Of a DNA stretch of 64,000 bases, positions 56,678-64,000 are shown piece by piece (the stretch's first letter is position 1; each line of letters begins with the position of its first letter). The stretch is taken from positions 124,001 to 188,000 of the forward strand of contig NZ_LQOU01000032.1 of the NCBI RefSeq assembly GCF_002102155.1. Direction: 5' to 3'. This DNA is from Mycobacterium europaeum (GTDB lineage Bacteria > Actinomycetota > Actinomycetes > Mycobacteriales > Mycobacteriaceae). The notes beneath the pieces are model-generated. The model ran no database searches. It saw only the letters and a list, made by a program, of their open reading frames with translations, and was not told where the DNA came from. A program made the translations under genes and the position numbers.

Positions 56678-57277
56678 ATGACACAGAAAACCCGCATCGA
56701 GCCCCTGCCCCCCGAGCGCGCCGGGCTGCTGACCCGCGCCATGTACCGGATCGCCAAGCGGCGCTACGGCCAGGTTCCCGAACCCTTCACCGTGGCCGCC
56801 CACCACCGCAAGCTGATGGTGGCGAGCGCCGTGCACGAGACGATGATCGACCGCGCGTCCACGCGGCTGCCGGTCGGCGTGCGCGAGCTCGCGGTGCTGT
56901 GGACCGCGCGCAGCATCGGCTGCTCCTGGTGTGTGGACTTCGGGTCCATGCTGCAGCGCCTCGACGGCCTCGACGTCGAGCGACTGAAAGAGATCGACAA
57001 CTACGACGCCTCAACGGCGTTCACCGACGACGAGCGCGCCGCCATCCGCTACGCCGACGCGATGACCACCGATCCGCACACCGTCACCGACGAGCAGGTC
57101 GCCGACCTGCGGGCGCGCTTCGGTGACGCCGGGGTGATCGAGCTGACCTACCAGATCGGCGTGGAGAACATGCGGGCCCGGATGAACACGGCGCTGGGCA
57201 TCACCGAGCAGGGCTTCAGCTCCGGCGACGCCTGCCGCGTGCCGTGGGCCGGCGAGGCCGCAGCGGAGAGCCGGTGA
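56678..57277 (+). CDS. Carboxymuconolactone-decarboxylase/AhpD-like protein
   Basis: 199-aa AhpD-fold protein. The thiol motif IGCSWCVDFGSML has the CxxC-x-x-x (D/H) layout of alkylhydroperoxidase-like members, suggesting a peroxidase or disulfide reductase rather than a true decarboxylase. Its 3' end overlaps the 3' end of sigJ by 62 bases on the opposite strand. ECF41-type sigma factors such as SigJ are known to sit beside genes of exactly this family and to control them, so it is the likely SigJ target. Confidence 0.87.
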   Translation: MTQKTRIEPLPPERAGLLTRAMYRIAKRRYGQVPEPFTVAAHHRKLMVASAVHETMIDRASTRLPVGVRELAVLWTARSIGCSWCVDFGSMLQRLDGLDVERLKEIDNYDASTAFTDDERAAIRYADAMTTDPHTVTDEQVADLRARFGDAGVIELTYQIGVENMRARMNTALGITEQGFSSGDACRVPWAGEAAAESR

Positions 57278-58151
57278 ACTTGTCCGGGTTGGCGATATCC
57301 CAAAGGGCGCAGACCTTTCCGGCGCGCACCGTCAGCGCCGTGATCCGCGGCAACATCTCGCGATAGCCGTCGGAGGCGGGACAGCCGGCCGTGTAGATGC
57401 CGAGTTCGCCGTTGACCAGCCCCAGCTGGTACGAGGTGAACATCGCCGGTCCGTAGCGCTGCGCCAGGCCCAGCATGAACCGCACCACTTTGTCCGGGCC
57501 GTGGATGACCTGAACGGCCGTGGGCGCCTTGCCATTCGAATCGCCGGTGAACGTGACGTCGGGATGCAGCAGCGAGACCACCGTGTCCAGGTCGCCGGCG
57601 GCCATGGCGGCCATCAGCCGGCCGACCACCTCGTCGTGCGACGGGTCGGGCTTGGGGGGCGGTTGGGCCGCAACCGCCTTGCGGGCCCGCGAGGCCAGCT
57701 GACGGGCGCCGGCTGCACTGGTGCCCAGCACGCCCGCCACTTCGGCGAAGGGCACCGCGAACCCGTCGTGCAGGACGAACGCGACCCGCTGATCCGGCGA
57801 CAGGCGTTCCAGCACCACCATCGCCGCGAACCGGGCGTCCTCGCGGGAAACCACGGCCGACAACGGATCGGCGCCGTCGAGGCGGGTGACCACCGGCTCG
57901 GGCAGCCAGTTGCCGGTGTAGGTCTCGCGCCGGTGCGCGGCCGAGCGCAACTTGTCCAGCGCCAGCCGGCTCACCACGGTGGTCAGCCAGGCCCGCAGGT
58001 CGGTGATGTCGGCGTCCTGTCCGTCCCAGCGCAGCCAGGCGTCCTGCACGATGTCCTCGGCGTCGGCCACCGTGCCGGTGAGCCGGTAGGCGACCGCCAT
58101 GAGGTGCGGCCGCAGGGCTTCGAATTGTGAGACCTGTTCGGTCCCGGTCAT
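57216..58151 (-). CDS. sigJ: ECF41-type RNA polymerase sigma factor SigJ
   Basis: 311-aa extracytoplasmic-function sigma factor. Region 2 is near residues 10-80 (LMAVAYRLTGTVADAEDIVQ) and region 4 near 115-165 (RLSPDQRVAFVLHDGFAVPF). A C-terminal SnoaL-like extension from about 175 takes the place of a separate anti-sigma factor in this group. The late motif NPDKF is the one that modulates activity in ECF41 members. SigJ of M. tuberculosis (Rv3328c, 312 aa) is linked to H2O2 resistance. ATG 58151 has TAGGCT six bases upstream, a leaderless arrangement. Confidence 0.92.
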   Translation of the reverse strand: MTGTEQVSQFEALRPHLMAVAYRLTGTVADAEDIVQDAWLRWDGQDADITDLRAWLTTVVSRLALDKLRSAAHRRETYTGNWLPEPVVTRLDGADPLSAVVSREDARFAAMVVLERLSPDQRVAFVLHDGFAVPFAEVAGVLGTSAAGARQLASRARKAVAAQPPPKPDPSHDEVVGRLMAAMAAGDLDTVVSLLHPDVTFTGDSNGKAPTAVQVIHGPDKVVRFMLGLAQRYGPAMFTSYQLGLVNGELGIYTAGCPASDGYREMLPRITALTVRAGKVCALWDIANPDKFTGSPLRPRRPTARGRRRRS

Positions 58152-58157
58152 ATCGCG

Positions 58158-58176
58158 AGCCTAGCTTGGCTAGTCT
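58158..58176. promoter_or_regulatory. Back-to-back -10 elements of sigJ and the aminotransferase gene
   Basis: On the minus strand TAGGCT (58158-58163) precedes the sigJ ATG by six bases. On the plus strand TAGTCT (58171-58176) precedes the aminotransferase ATG by ten. Only seven bases separate the two hexamers, so the divergent promoters overlap and polymerases would compete. Confidence 0.4.
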
Positions 58177-58186
58177 CGCAGACACC

Positions 58187-59521
58187 ATGACAGATCACCT
58201 GTGGCTGCACTTCGCCCGGCACGGCGCCGGCATCACGCCGCCCGTCATCGTCCGCGGCGACGGCGTGCGGATCTTCGACGACCGCGGCAGGAGCTACCTC
58301 GACGCGCTGTCCGGGCTGTTCACGGTGCAGGTTGGCCATGGCCGCGCGGAACTCGCCGAGGTCGCCGCGCGGCAGGCCGGCACGCTCGCGTACTTCCCGC
58401 TGTGGGGGTACGCGCACCCGACGGCGGTCGAGCTCGCCGAGCGCCTCGCGCAGTACGCCCCGGGGGACCTGAACCGGGTGTTCTTCACCACCGGCGGCAC
58501 CGAGGCGGTCGAGACGGCCTGGAAGCTGGCCAAGCAGTACTTCAAGCTGACCGGCAAACCCGGTAAGCACAAGGTGATTTCACGTTCGATCGCTTACCAC
58601 GGCACCACGCAGGGCGCCCTGGCGATCACCGGCCTGCCGTCCTACAAGGCGCCCTTCGAACCGGTGACGCCGGGCGGCTTCCGGGTGCCCAACACGAACT
58701 TCTACCGCGCACCCGACCCGTTCGGCAACGACCCCAAGGCATTCGGGCAATGGGCCGCCGACCGGATCGCCGAGGCGATCGAGTTCGAGGGGCCGGCGAC
58801 CGTCGCCGCGGTGTTCCTGGAACCGGTACAGAATGCGGGCGGCGCCATCCCGCCTCCCCCCGGCTATTTCGAACGGGTCCGCCAGATCTGCGACTCCTAC
58901 GACGTGCTGCTGGTCTCCGACGAGGTGATCTGCGCGTTCGGCCGGATCGGGTCGATGTTCGCCTGTGACGACTTCGGCTACGTGCCCGACATCATCACCT
59001 GCGCCAAGGGCCTGACGTCGGGCTATTCGCCGCTGGGCGCGATGATCGCCAGCGAGCGATTGTTCGAGCCGTTCAACGACGGCGTCACCGTCTTCCCGCA
59101 CGGCTATACCTTTGGCGGGCACCCGGTTTCGACGGCCGTGGGGCTGGCCAACCTCGACATCTTCGAGCGCGAGGGCCTCAACGACCGGGTCAGGCAACAC
59201 GCGCCCGCCTTCCGCGCCACGCTGGAGAGGCTCTACGACCTGCCCATCGTCGGCGACGTCCGCGGCGAGGGCTACTTCTACGGCATAGAACTGGTCAAGG
59301 ACAAGGCGACCAAGGAAACGTTCAGCGATGCCGAGTGCGAGCGGCTGTTGCACGGCTACGTCTCACCCGCACTCTTCGAGGCGGGCCTGTACTGCCGCGC
59401 CGACGACCGCGGCGATCCCGTCGTGCAGGTGGCGCCGCCGCTGATCAGCGGCCAGGACGAGTTCGACACCATCGAATCCGTCTTGCGGGACGTGCTCGGG
59501 GAAGCGTCCCGGCGGCTCTAG
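58187..59521 (+). CDS. Class III PLP-dependent aminotransferase (Rv3329 orthologue)
   Basis: 444-aa fold-type I aminotransferase of the omega/class III group. It has the FTTGGTEAVETAWKLAK cofactor-phosphate region, AYHGTTQGAL, the Asp of LLVSDEVICAFGR, and the PLP lysine in ITCAKGLTSGYSPLGA. Donor and acceptor substrates are unknown; relatives use beta-alanine, putrescine or other omega-amines with pyruvate. ATG 58187 (MTDHLWLHF) is preferred over an earlier in-frame reading that overlaps sigJ. The stop shares a CTAG with the convergent small gene. Confidence 0.9.
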   Translation: MTDHLWLHFARHGAGITPPVIVRGDGVRIFDDRGRSYLDALSGLFTVQVGHGRAELAEVAARQAGTLAYFPLWGYAHPTAVELAERLAQYAPGDLNRVFFTTGGTEAVETAWKLAKQYFKLTGKPGKHKVISRSIAYHGTTQGALAITGLPSYKAPFEPVTPGGFRVPNTNFYRAPDPFGNDPKAFGQWAADRIAEAIEFEGPATVAAVFLEPVQNAGGAIPPPPGYFERVRQICDSYDVLLVSDEVICAFGRIGSMFACDDFGYVPDIITCAKGLTSGYSPLGAMIASERLFEPFNDGVTVFPHGYTFGGHPVSTAVGLANLDIFEREGLNDRVRQHAPAFRATLERLYDLPIVGDVRGEGYFYGIELVKDKATKETFSDAECERLLHGYVSPALFEAGLYCRADDRGDPVVQVAPPLISGQDEFDTIESVLRDVLGEASRRL

Positions 59522-59913
59522 GCGCGCTTCACCGCGTCGGCCGCGACCAAAACCTCCCGGGAATGCGCGGCGGTGGGGCTGGCGGCCATCCGCGAAACCG
59601 AGTTGCACAGCCATGTGAGCGCTTCACGCAGGCCGGCGTCGGAGGCGGCGTCACGATGCTGCCGCAACTCGGCGAGCACGCCCTCGAGGCCGGAGCGACG
59701 CACCTGCGTCGCCTTCTCGACCTCCTTGAGCAGCTGTGGCAGCGATCGCGGAGCGTCGCGGGTCCGCCATAGGCGGGACAGGAACCGGTTGTCGGGAATG
59801 GCAGGCCCTCGCGGTTGGGCGGGAAGATTCGGCGCCGTCACGGCGACGGCATGCTCAGCGTAGTGGCCCGGCCGCATTCCCGCCGTCCCGTAGCTTAGCA
59901 ACTTCCGTCTCAC
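59518..59913 (-). CDS. Conserved hypothetical protein, function unknown
   Basis: 131-aa soluble protein I do not recognise. Codon third positions are almost all G or C throughout, as in neighbouring genes, which supports real coding. It is helical and charged in the middle (PQLLKEVEKATQVRRSGLE, VLAELRQHRD) with no membrane segment or motif. The start is uncertain: ATG 59913 or an ATG 12 codons later. It shares the stop palindrome CTAG with the aminotransferase and is divergent from dacB1. Confidence 0.65.
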   Translation of the reverse strand: MRRKLLSYGTAGMRPGHYAEHAVAVTAPNLPAQPRGPAIPDNRFLSRLWRTRDAPRSLPQLLKEVEKATQVRRSGLEGVLAELRQHRDAASDAGLREALTWLCNSVSRMAASPTAAHSREVLVAADAVKRA

Positions 59914-59969
59914 CAGTCACAGCGCGGCTCCCCCGAATCGGTCCCGCGATCGCCTAGTCTGCACAAGCA

Positions 59970-61223
59970 ATGAACTTCCTACGCCCCGCATCGTGCCTGG
60001 CAGCGGCCGTTTTCCTGGTCGCCGCCCCGGTGACGCTGGCCGCCCCCGCGGCGCTGCCGGTCGGACGGGCCGAGCCCGGCGCCGCCGAGCCCAACGCCGC
60101 GCCCGCGAACTGCCCGTTCAGGGTGAACACGCCGCCCGCGGTGGATTCTTCGGAGGTTCCCCAGGCCGGCGACCCGCCGATCCCGCTGGCGGTGCCCGCC
60201 AAGCCGGTCGGCGGCGAGGCGCTGGGCGGCTGCGGCATCGTCACCGCCCCCGACACACCACCGCTGCCCACCGACGTCTCCGCCGACGCATGGCTGGTGG
60301 CCGACCTGGACAGCGGCGCGGTGATCGCCGCCAAGGACCCGCACGGCCGCCACCGCCCCGCCAGCATCATCAAGGTCTTGGTCGCGATGGCGTCCATCAA
60401 CGCGCTCAACCTGAACAAGTCGGTGCCCGGCACCGCCGAGGACGCGGCCGCCGAGGGCACCAAGGTCGGCGTCGAAGAGGGCGGGGTGTTCACCGTCAAC
60501 CAGCTGCTGCACGGCCTGCTGATGCACTCCGGCAACGACGCCGCGCACGCGCTGGCCATGCAACTCGGCGGGATGCAGCAGGCGGTGGAGAAGATCAACG
60601 TGCTGGCCGCCAAGCTCGGCGGCAAGGACACCCGGGTGGCGACGCCGTCCGGGCTGGACGGGCCGGGCATGAGCACGTCGGCCTACGACATCGGCCTGTT
60701 CTATCGGTACGCCTGGCAGAACCCGACCTTCGCCGACATCGTCGCCACGCGGACGTTCGACTTTCCCGGCCACGGCGACCACCCCGGCTACGAGCTGGAG
60801 AACGACAACCAGCTGCTCTACAAATATCCGGGCGCCCTGGGCGGCAAGACCGGTTACACCGACGACGCCGGCCAGACGTTCGTCGGCGCGGCCAACCACA
60901 ACGGCCGGCGCCTGATGGCGGTGCTGCTGCACGGGACCCGGCAGCCGATCGCCCCCTGGGAGCAGGCGGCGCACCTGCTGGACTACGGATTCAGCACGCC
61001 GCAGGGCACCCAGGTCGGCAACCTGATCGAACCCGACCCGTCGCTGGCGCCCGCCAAACGCGACAGCGCCGCCGACCGGCAGGCCAACGGCGCCCAGGCC
61101 GCGGGCCTGCTCCCGGCGGCGGACGCGCTGCCGATCAGGGTGGGCGTCGCCGTCATCGGGGCCATCGTGGTGTTCAGTTTGATCATGGTCGCGCGCTCGA
61201 TGAACCGCCGACCGCAGCACTGA
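59970..61223 (+). CDS. dacB1: D-alanyl-D-alanine carboxypeptidase DacB1
   Basis: 417-aa penicillin-binding protein of the S11 family trimming the terminal D-Ala of peptidoglycan stem peptides. The N-terminal signal segment is [17 protein letters not shown]. The catalytic SxxK is in [11 protein letters not shown] in [12 protein letters not shown], and KTG in [11 protein letters not shown]. It ends with a C-terminal membrane helix ([18 protein letters not shown]) and a short basic tail. It corresponds to Rv3330. TAGTCT at 59955-59960 is a likely -10 nine bases before the ATG. Confidence 0.94.
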   Translation: MNFLRPASCLAAAVFLVAAPVTLAAPAALPVGRAEPGAAEPNAAPANCPFRVNTPPAVDSSEVPQAGDPPIPLAVPAKPVGGEALGGCGIVTAPDTPPLPTDVSADAWLVADLDSGAVIAAKDPHGRHRPASIIKVLVAMASINALNLNKSVPGTAEDAAAEGTKVGVEEGGVFTVNQLLHGLLMHSGNDAAHALAMQLGGMQQAVEKINVLAAKLGGKDTRVATPSGLDGPGMSTSAYDIGLFYRYAWQNPTFADIVATRTFDFPGHGDHPGYELENDNQLLYKYPGALGGKTGYTDDAGQTFVGAANHNGRRLMAVLLHGTRQPIAPWEQAAHLLDYGFSTPQGTQVGNLIEPDPSLAPAKRDSAADRQANGAQAAGLLPAADALPIRVGVAVIGAIVVFSLIMVARSMNRRPQH

Positions 61224-61397
61224 ACCACGGCGCGGTGCCGCGCCCGCATAACGATTGACTGAAACCCAGGATGCATTTGTCCGTCGGCGGTAGCGTCTAC
61301 GTCGCCAACGCACGAGACATGAGACTGCTACGCACGCCGAAGATTGGGAGATCGAGCGACAACATTGCGACACGGGGGCAAAGCACGAGGGTAAAAG

Positions 61398-61835
61398 ATG
61401 ACTTCGGTTACCAGGGTCGCGAAGCGAATGTGGTTGCTGCTGGCCGTCATCATCATCGGCAGTGTCGCGGGGCTCGGTATTTATCGTCTCCACAGCATGT
61501 TCGGCGTTCACGGACACCCCGTTGTCAGGGTCAAGGCCGATCTCGATGATCCCTTGTTCGACCCGAAGCGGGTGACTTATGAGGTCTTCGGCCCCGCGGC
61601 GACCGCACGGATCGCCTATTTGGATCCCGACGCGCGCGTGCAACGCCTGGAAAACATTCCGCTGCCCTGGTCGGAGACGGTGACGACGACCCTGACGTCG
61701 GTCACCGTCAACCTGCTGGCACAAAGCAACGGCAGCGAGATCGGCTGCCGCATCAGGGTGAACGACGCAACCAAGGACGAGAGGTCCGAGACGGGACCGA
61801 AAGCCCTGACGTTCTGCCAAGTGAACGCCGGATGA
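61398..61835 (+). CDS. MmpS-family membrane accessory protein
   Basis: 145-aa protein with one N-terminal membrane helix ([19 protein letters not shown]) and an extracytoplasmic beta-rich domain containing [18 protein letters not shown] and two cysteines, typical of MmpS proteins. MmpS proteins assist MmpL exporters in moving lipids or siderophores. The ATG follows GAGGGTAAAAG. Its TGA overlaps the mmpL ATG (ATGA). Which of the numbered MmpS it is cannot be told from the sequence alone. The 174 bases before it hold no recognised gene. Confidence 0.9.
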   Translation: MTSVTRVAKRMWLLLAVIIIGSVAGLGIYRLHSMFGVHGHPVVRVKADLDDPLFDPKRVTYEVFGPAATARIAYLDPDARVQRLENIPLPWSETVTTTLTSVTVNLLAQSNGSEIGCRIRVNDATKDERSETGPKALTFCQVNAG

Positions 61836-64000
61836 GCGAAACCGCCGCCACACCGGCCTCTGGCCCACCGTTCTTGCCACAAATGATCCGCCGGTTTGCG
61901 GTGCCGATCGTCCTGTTATGGATCGGGATCACCGCCGTTCTCAACGTCGCGATCCCGCAGTTGGAAGTGGTCGGCAAAGCGCACTCGGTTTCGATGAGTC
62001 CCGCGGGCGGCGCCTCGATTCAAGCGCTGAGACGCATCGGCAAGGTGTTCGGGGAGACCGGCTCCGACAACGCGGCCACGATAGTGCTGGAAAACGACAA
62101 ACCACTCGGCGATGACGCTCACCGGTTCTATAAGGAGCTGTTGCAACGACTTTCGGCTGATACCGACCACGTCGCGCACATTCAGGACTTCTGGAGCGAT
62201 CCGCTCACCGCGGGGGGATCGCAAAGCCCCGACGACAGGGCCGCGTACGCCGTGGTCTACCTCGCCGGCAAAAGCGAAACGGCGGCGTACAACTCGGTGT
62301 ACGCAGTGCGGCATATCGTGGACACCACGCCGAAACCGCACGGGCTCAAGGCATATGTGACCGGCTCGACGGCGCTGATCGCCGACCAATCCGAGGCCGG
62401 CGACAAAAGCATCGCAAGGGTCACGCTGATCACCGGGGCCGTGATCGCGGTGATGTTGCTCTTCATCTACCGCTCGGTCGTCACCGTGCTCCTTGTCCTC
62501 GTCACGGTCGGCATCGAGCTGGGGGCAATCCGGGGAGTCGTCAGTTTTCTGGCCGACCACAACGTCTTCGGCCTTTCGACCTTCGCGGTCAATTTGCTCA
62601 CGCTGTTGGCCATCGCCGCCAGCACCGACTACGCGATCTTCATGCTGGGCCGTTACCACGAGGCCCGCTACGCGGGTAGGGACCGGGAAAGCGCGTTCTT
62701 CGCAATGTTTCACGGGACCGCCCACGTGATTCTGGGCTCCGGATTGACCATTGCCGCCGCCATGTATTGCCTCAGCTTTGCCCGACTGCCGTACTTCAAG
62801 TCGCTCGGCCCGCCCTGCGCGGTCGGCATGGTGGTCGCGGTCCTCGCCGCGCTCACCCTTGGACCGGCGGTGCTGACCGTTGGCAGCTTCTTCAAGTTCT
62901 TCGAGCCCAGGCGGAGGATGGCCACCCGGCGGTGGCGCCGGGTGGGGACCGCAATCGTCCGCTGGCCCGGCCCGGTGCTGGCGGCGACGTGCGCGGTGGC
63001 GTCCATCGGACTGCTGGCGTTGCCGAGTTATAGGACGACTTACGATCTACGCAAATTCGTGCCGGCCGGCATGCCGGCGGTCGTCGGTGATACGGCCGCG
63101 GGCCGTCACTTCTCGCAGGCGTTGCTGAACCCCGATGTGCTGTTGATCGAGACCGATCACGACATGCGCACGCCGGTTGACATGCTGGTCCTGGACAAGA
63201 TCGCCAAAGCCATTTTTCACACGCCTGGAATCGCACAGGTAAAAGCGATCACCCGCCCGCTGGGAACGTCCATCAAGCACACTTCGATTCCATTTATCAT
63301 CAGCATGCAAGGCGTCTCGAACGCCGAAAACATGGGATTCATGAAAGACCGCTTGGACGACATGCTCGTGCAGGTCCAGGCCATGGATGTGTCCATCGCA
63401 ACGATGAAGCACATGTATGACCTGATGGGTCAAATCGTCGACAATACCGTCGACATGGACCACCTCACGCATGACATGTCGAACACCACGGACACCATAA
63501 GGGATCACCTTGCGGATTTATCGGATTTCCTTCGACCCATCGGCAGCTATTTCTATTGGGAAAAACATTGCTTCGACATTCCGGCCTGCTGGGCGATAAG
63601 GTCGGTATTCGACACCTTCGACAATGTCGATCAGCTGAGCGCGAAATTAGAGGGTCTGGTCAAGGATTTGGATGTCCTCACCCGGCTCCTGCCGGAGATG
63701 CGCGCACAAATGCTGCCGATGATCTCGACGATGACCATCATGCGCGACATGCTGGTCGTCTGGCACGGCACGCTCGTGTCCTTCTACAAAGAACAGGACA
63801 TGAACAGCAAGGATCCCGGCGCGATGGGCCGGGTCTTTGACGCCGCTCAAGTCGACGATTCGTTCTATCTGCCGCAGTCGGCGTTCGACAACCCGGATTT
63901 CCAGCGCGGTCTGAAAATGTTCTTGTCCCCCGATGGCAAAGCGGCCCGCTTCATCATTGCCCTGGACGGTGACCCGTCGACGCCGCGGGGCATCTCGCGC
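61832..64000 (+). CDS. MmpL-family RND transporter (5' part, cut by window end)
   Basis: The first 723 codons of a large RND-superfamily exporter. Helix 1 ([19 protein letters not shown]) is followed by a periplasmic domain and a bundle of helices ([38 protein letters not shown]). STDYAIF contains the Asp/Tyr proton-relay motif of MmpL helix 4. A second large periplasmic domain with MmpL-type coiled-coil features ([19 protein letters not shown]) runs to the window edge. Such pumps export envelope lipids or siderophores together with the paired MmpS. The substrate is unknown. The ATG overlaps the mmpS stop. Confidence 0.93.
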   Translation, partial: MSETAATPASGPPFLPQMIRRFAVPIVLLWIGITAVLNVAIPQLEVVGKAHSVSMSPAGGASIQALRRIGKVFGETGSDNAATIVLENDKPLGDDAHRFYKELLQRLSADTDHVAHIQDFWSDPLTAGGSQSPDDRAAYAVVYLAGKSETAAYNSVYAVRHIVDTTPKPHGLKAYVTGSTALIADQSEAGDKSIARVTLITGAVIAVMLLFIYRSVVTVLLVLVTVGIELGAIRGVVSFLADHNVFGLSTFAVNLLTLLAIAASTDYAIFMLGRYHEARYAGRDRESAFFAMFHGTAHVILGSGLTIAAAMYCLSFARLPYFKSLGPPCAVGMVVAVLAALTLGPAVLTVGSFFKFFEPRRRMATRRWRRVGTAIVRWPGPVLAATCAVASIGLLALPSYRTTYDLRKFVPAGMPAVVGDTAAGRHFSQALLNPDVLLIETDHDMRTPVDMLVLDKIAKAIFHTPGIAQVKAITRPLGTSIKHTSIPFIISMQGVSNAENMGFMKDRLDDMLVQVQAMDVSIATMKHMYDLMGQIVDNTVDMDHLTHDMSNTTDTIRDHLADLSDFLRPIGSYFYWEKHCFDIPACWAIRSVFDTFDNVDQLSAKLEGLVKDLDVLTRLLPEMRAQMLPMISTMTIMRDMLVVWHGTLVSFYKEQDMNSKDPGAMGRVFDAAQVDDSFYLPQSAFDNPDFQRGLKMFLSPDGKAARFIIALDGDPSTPRGISR

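Overview
The window is high-GC actinobacterial DNA from a slow-growing Mycobacterium. Gene order matches the stretch of the M. tuberculosis chromosome from about Rv3295 to Rv3330: lhr, nei, lpqC, the RluA-type pseudouridine synthase, glpD2, lpdA, Rv3304, amiA1, amiB1, deoD, pmmB, upp, sapM, Rv3311, add, deoA, cdd, sdhCDAB, sigJ, Rv3329 and dacB1. Tandem PPE genes, DUF732 and CDGP secreted proteins, cutinase and MmpS/MmpL confirm the genus. The extra blocks suggest a M. avium-complex-like species rather than M. tuberculosis. That species call is inference from gene order and recalled protein sequences; no database search was run.

Layout. 1-6.5 kb: end of an upstream gene, the giant helicase Lhr, endonuclease VIII and lipoprotein esterase LpqC. 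6.6-31.1 kb: an accessory block with little counterpart at this locus in M. tuberculosis. It holds two small secreted proteins; a phoU-corA-mgtA operon in which corA is frameshifted; a CtpH/CtpI-type giant P-type ATPase; a DUF5994 protein; a CtpF-like ATPase whose catalytic motifs are destroyed; an FMN glutamate-synthase-like protein and a CBS protein; a P1B-type ATPase with a hemerythrin tail; two PPE genes; scars of an MBL hydrolase, a 13E12 element and another P-type ATPase; and a soluble MgtE-like Mg2+ sensor next to an NRAMP-family permease. Two of the divergent promoter regions here carry DosR-box-like palindromes, so the block may be a hypoxia-linked cation-homeostasis island.

31.2-43.2 kb returns to the conserved backbone: pseudouridine synthase, glycerol-3-phosphate dehydrogenase, LpdA, Rv3304, amidohydrolases AmiA1/AmiB1, a cutinase, purine nucleoside phosphorylase, phosphomannomutase, uracil phosphoribosyltransferase and SapM phosphatase. 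A 56-bp tandem repeat array lies between the divergent lpdA and Rv3304 promoters. 43.3-49 kb: the Rv3311 orthologue, two convergent von Willebrand-factor-A membrane proteins, a bicupin gene divergent from a GntR regulator, and a GlsB-type membrane protein.

49-55.5 kb: the nucleoside salvage operon cdd-deoA-add (minus strand), divergent from the succinate dehydrogenase operon sdhCDAB. 55.5-64 kb: a membrane diguanylate cyclase, a carboxymuconolactone-decarboxylase-like protein overlapping the ECF41-type sigma factor SigJ, a class III aminotransferase, an unknown protein, DacB1, and an mmpS-mmpL pair cut by the window end. Salvage functions (deoD, pmmB, upp, add, deoA, cdd) dominate the middle of the window and ion transport dominates the left third. 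No RNA genes, CRISPR arrays or intact insertion sequences were seen.
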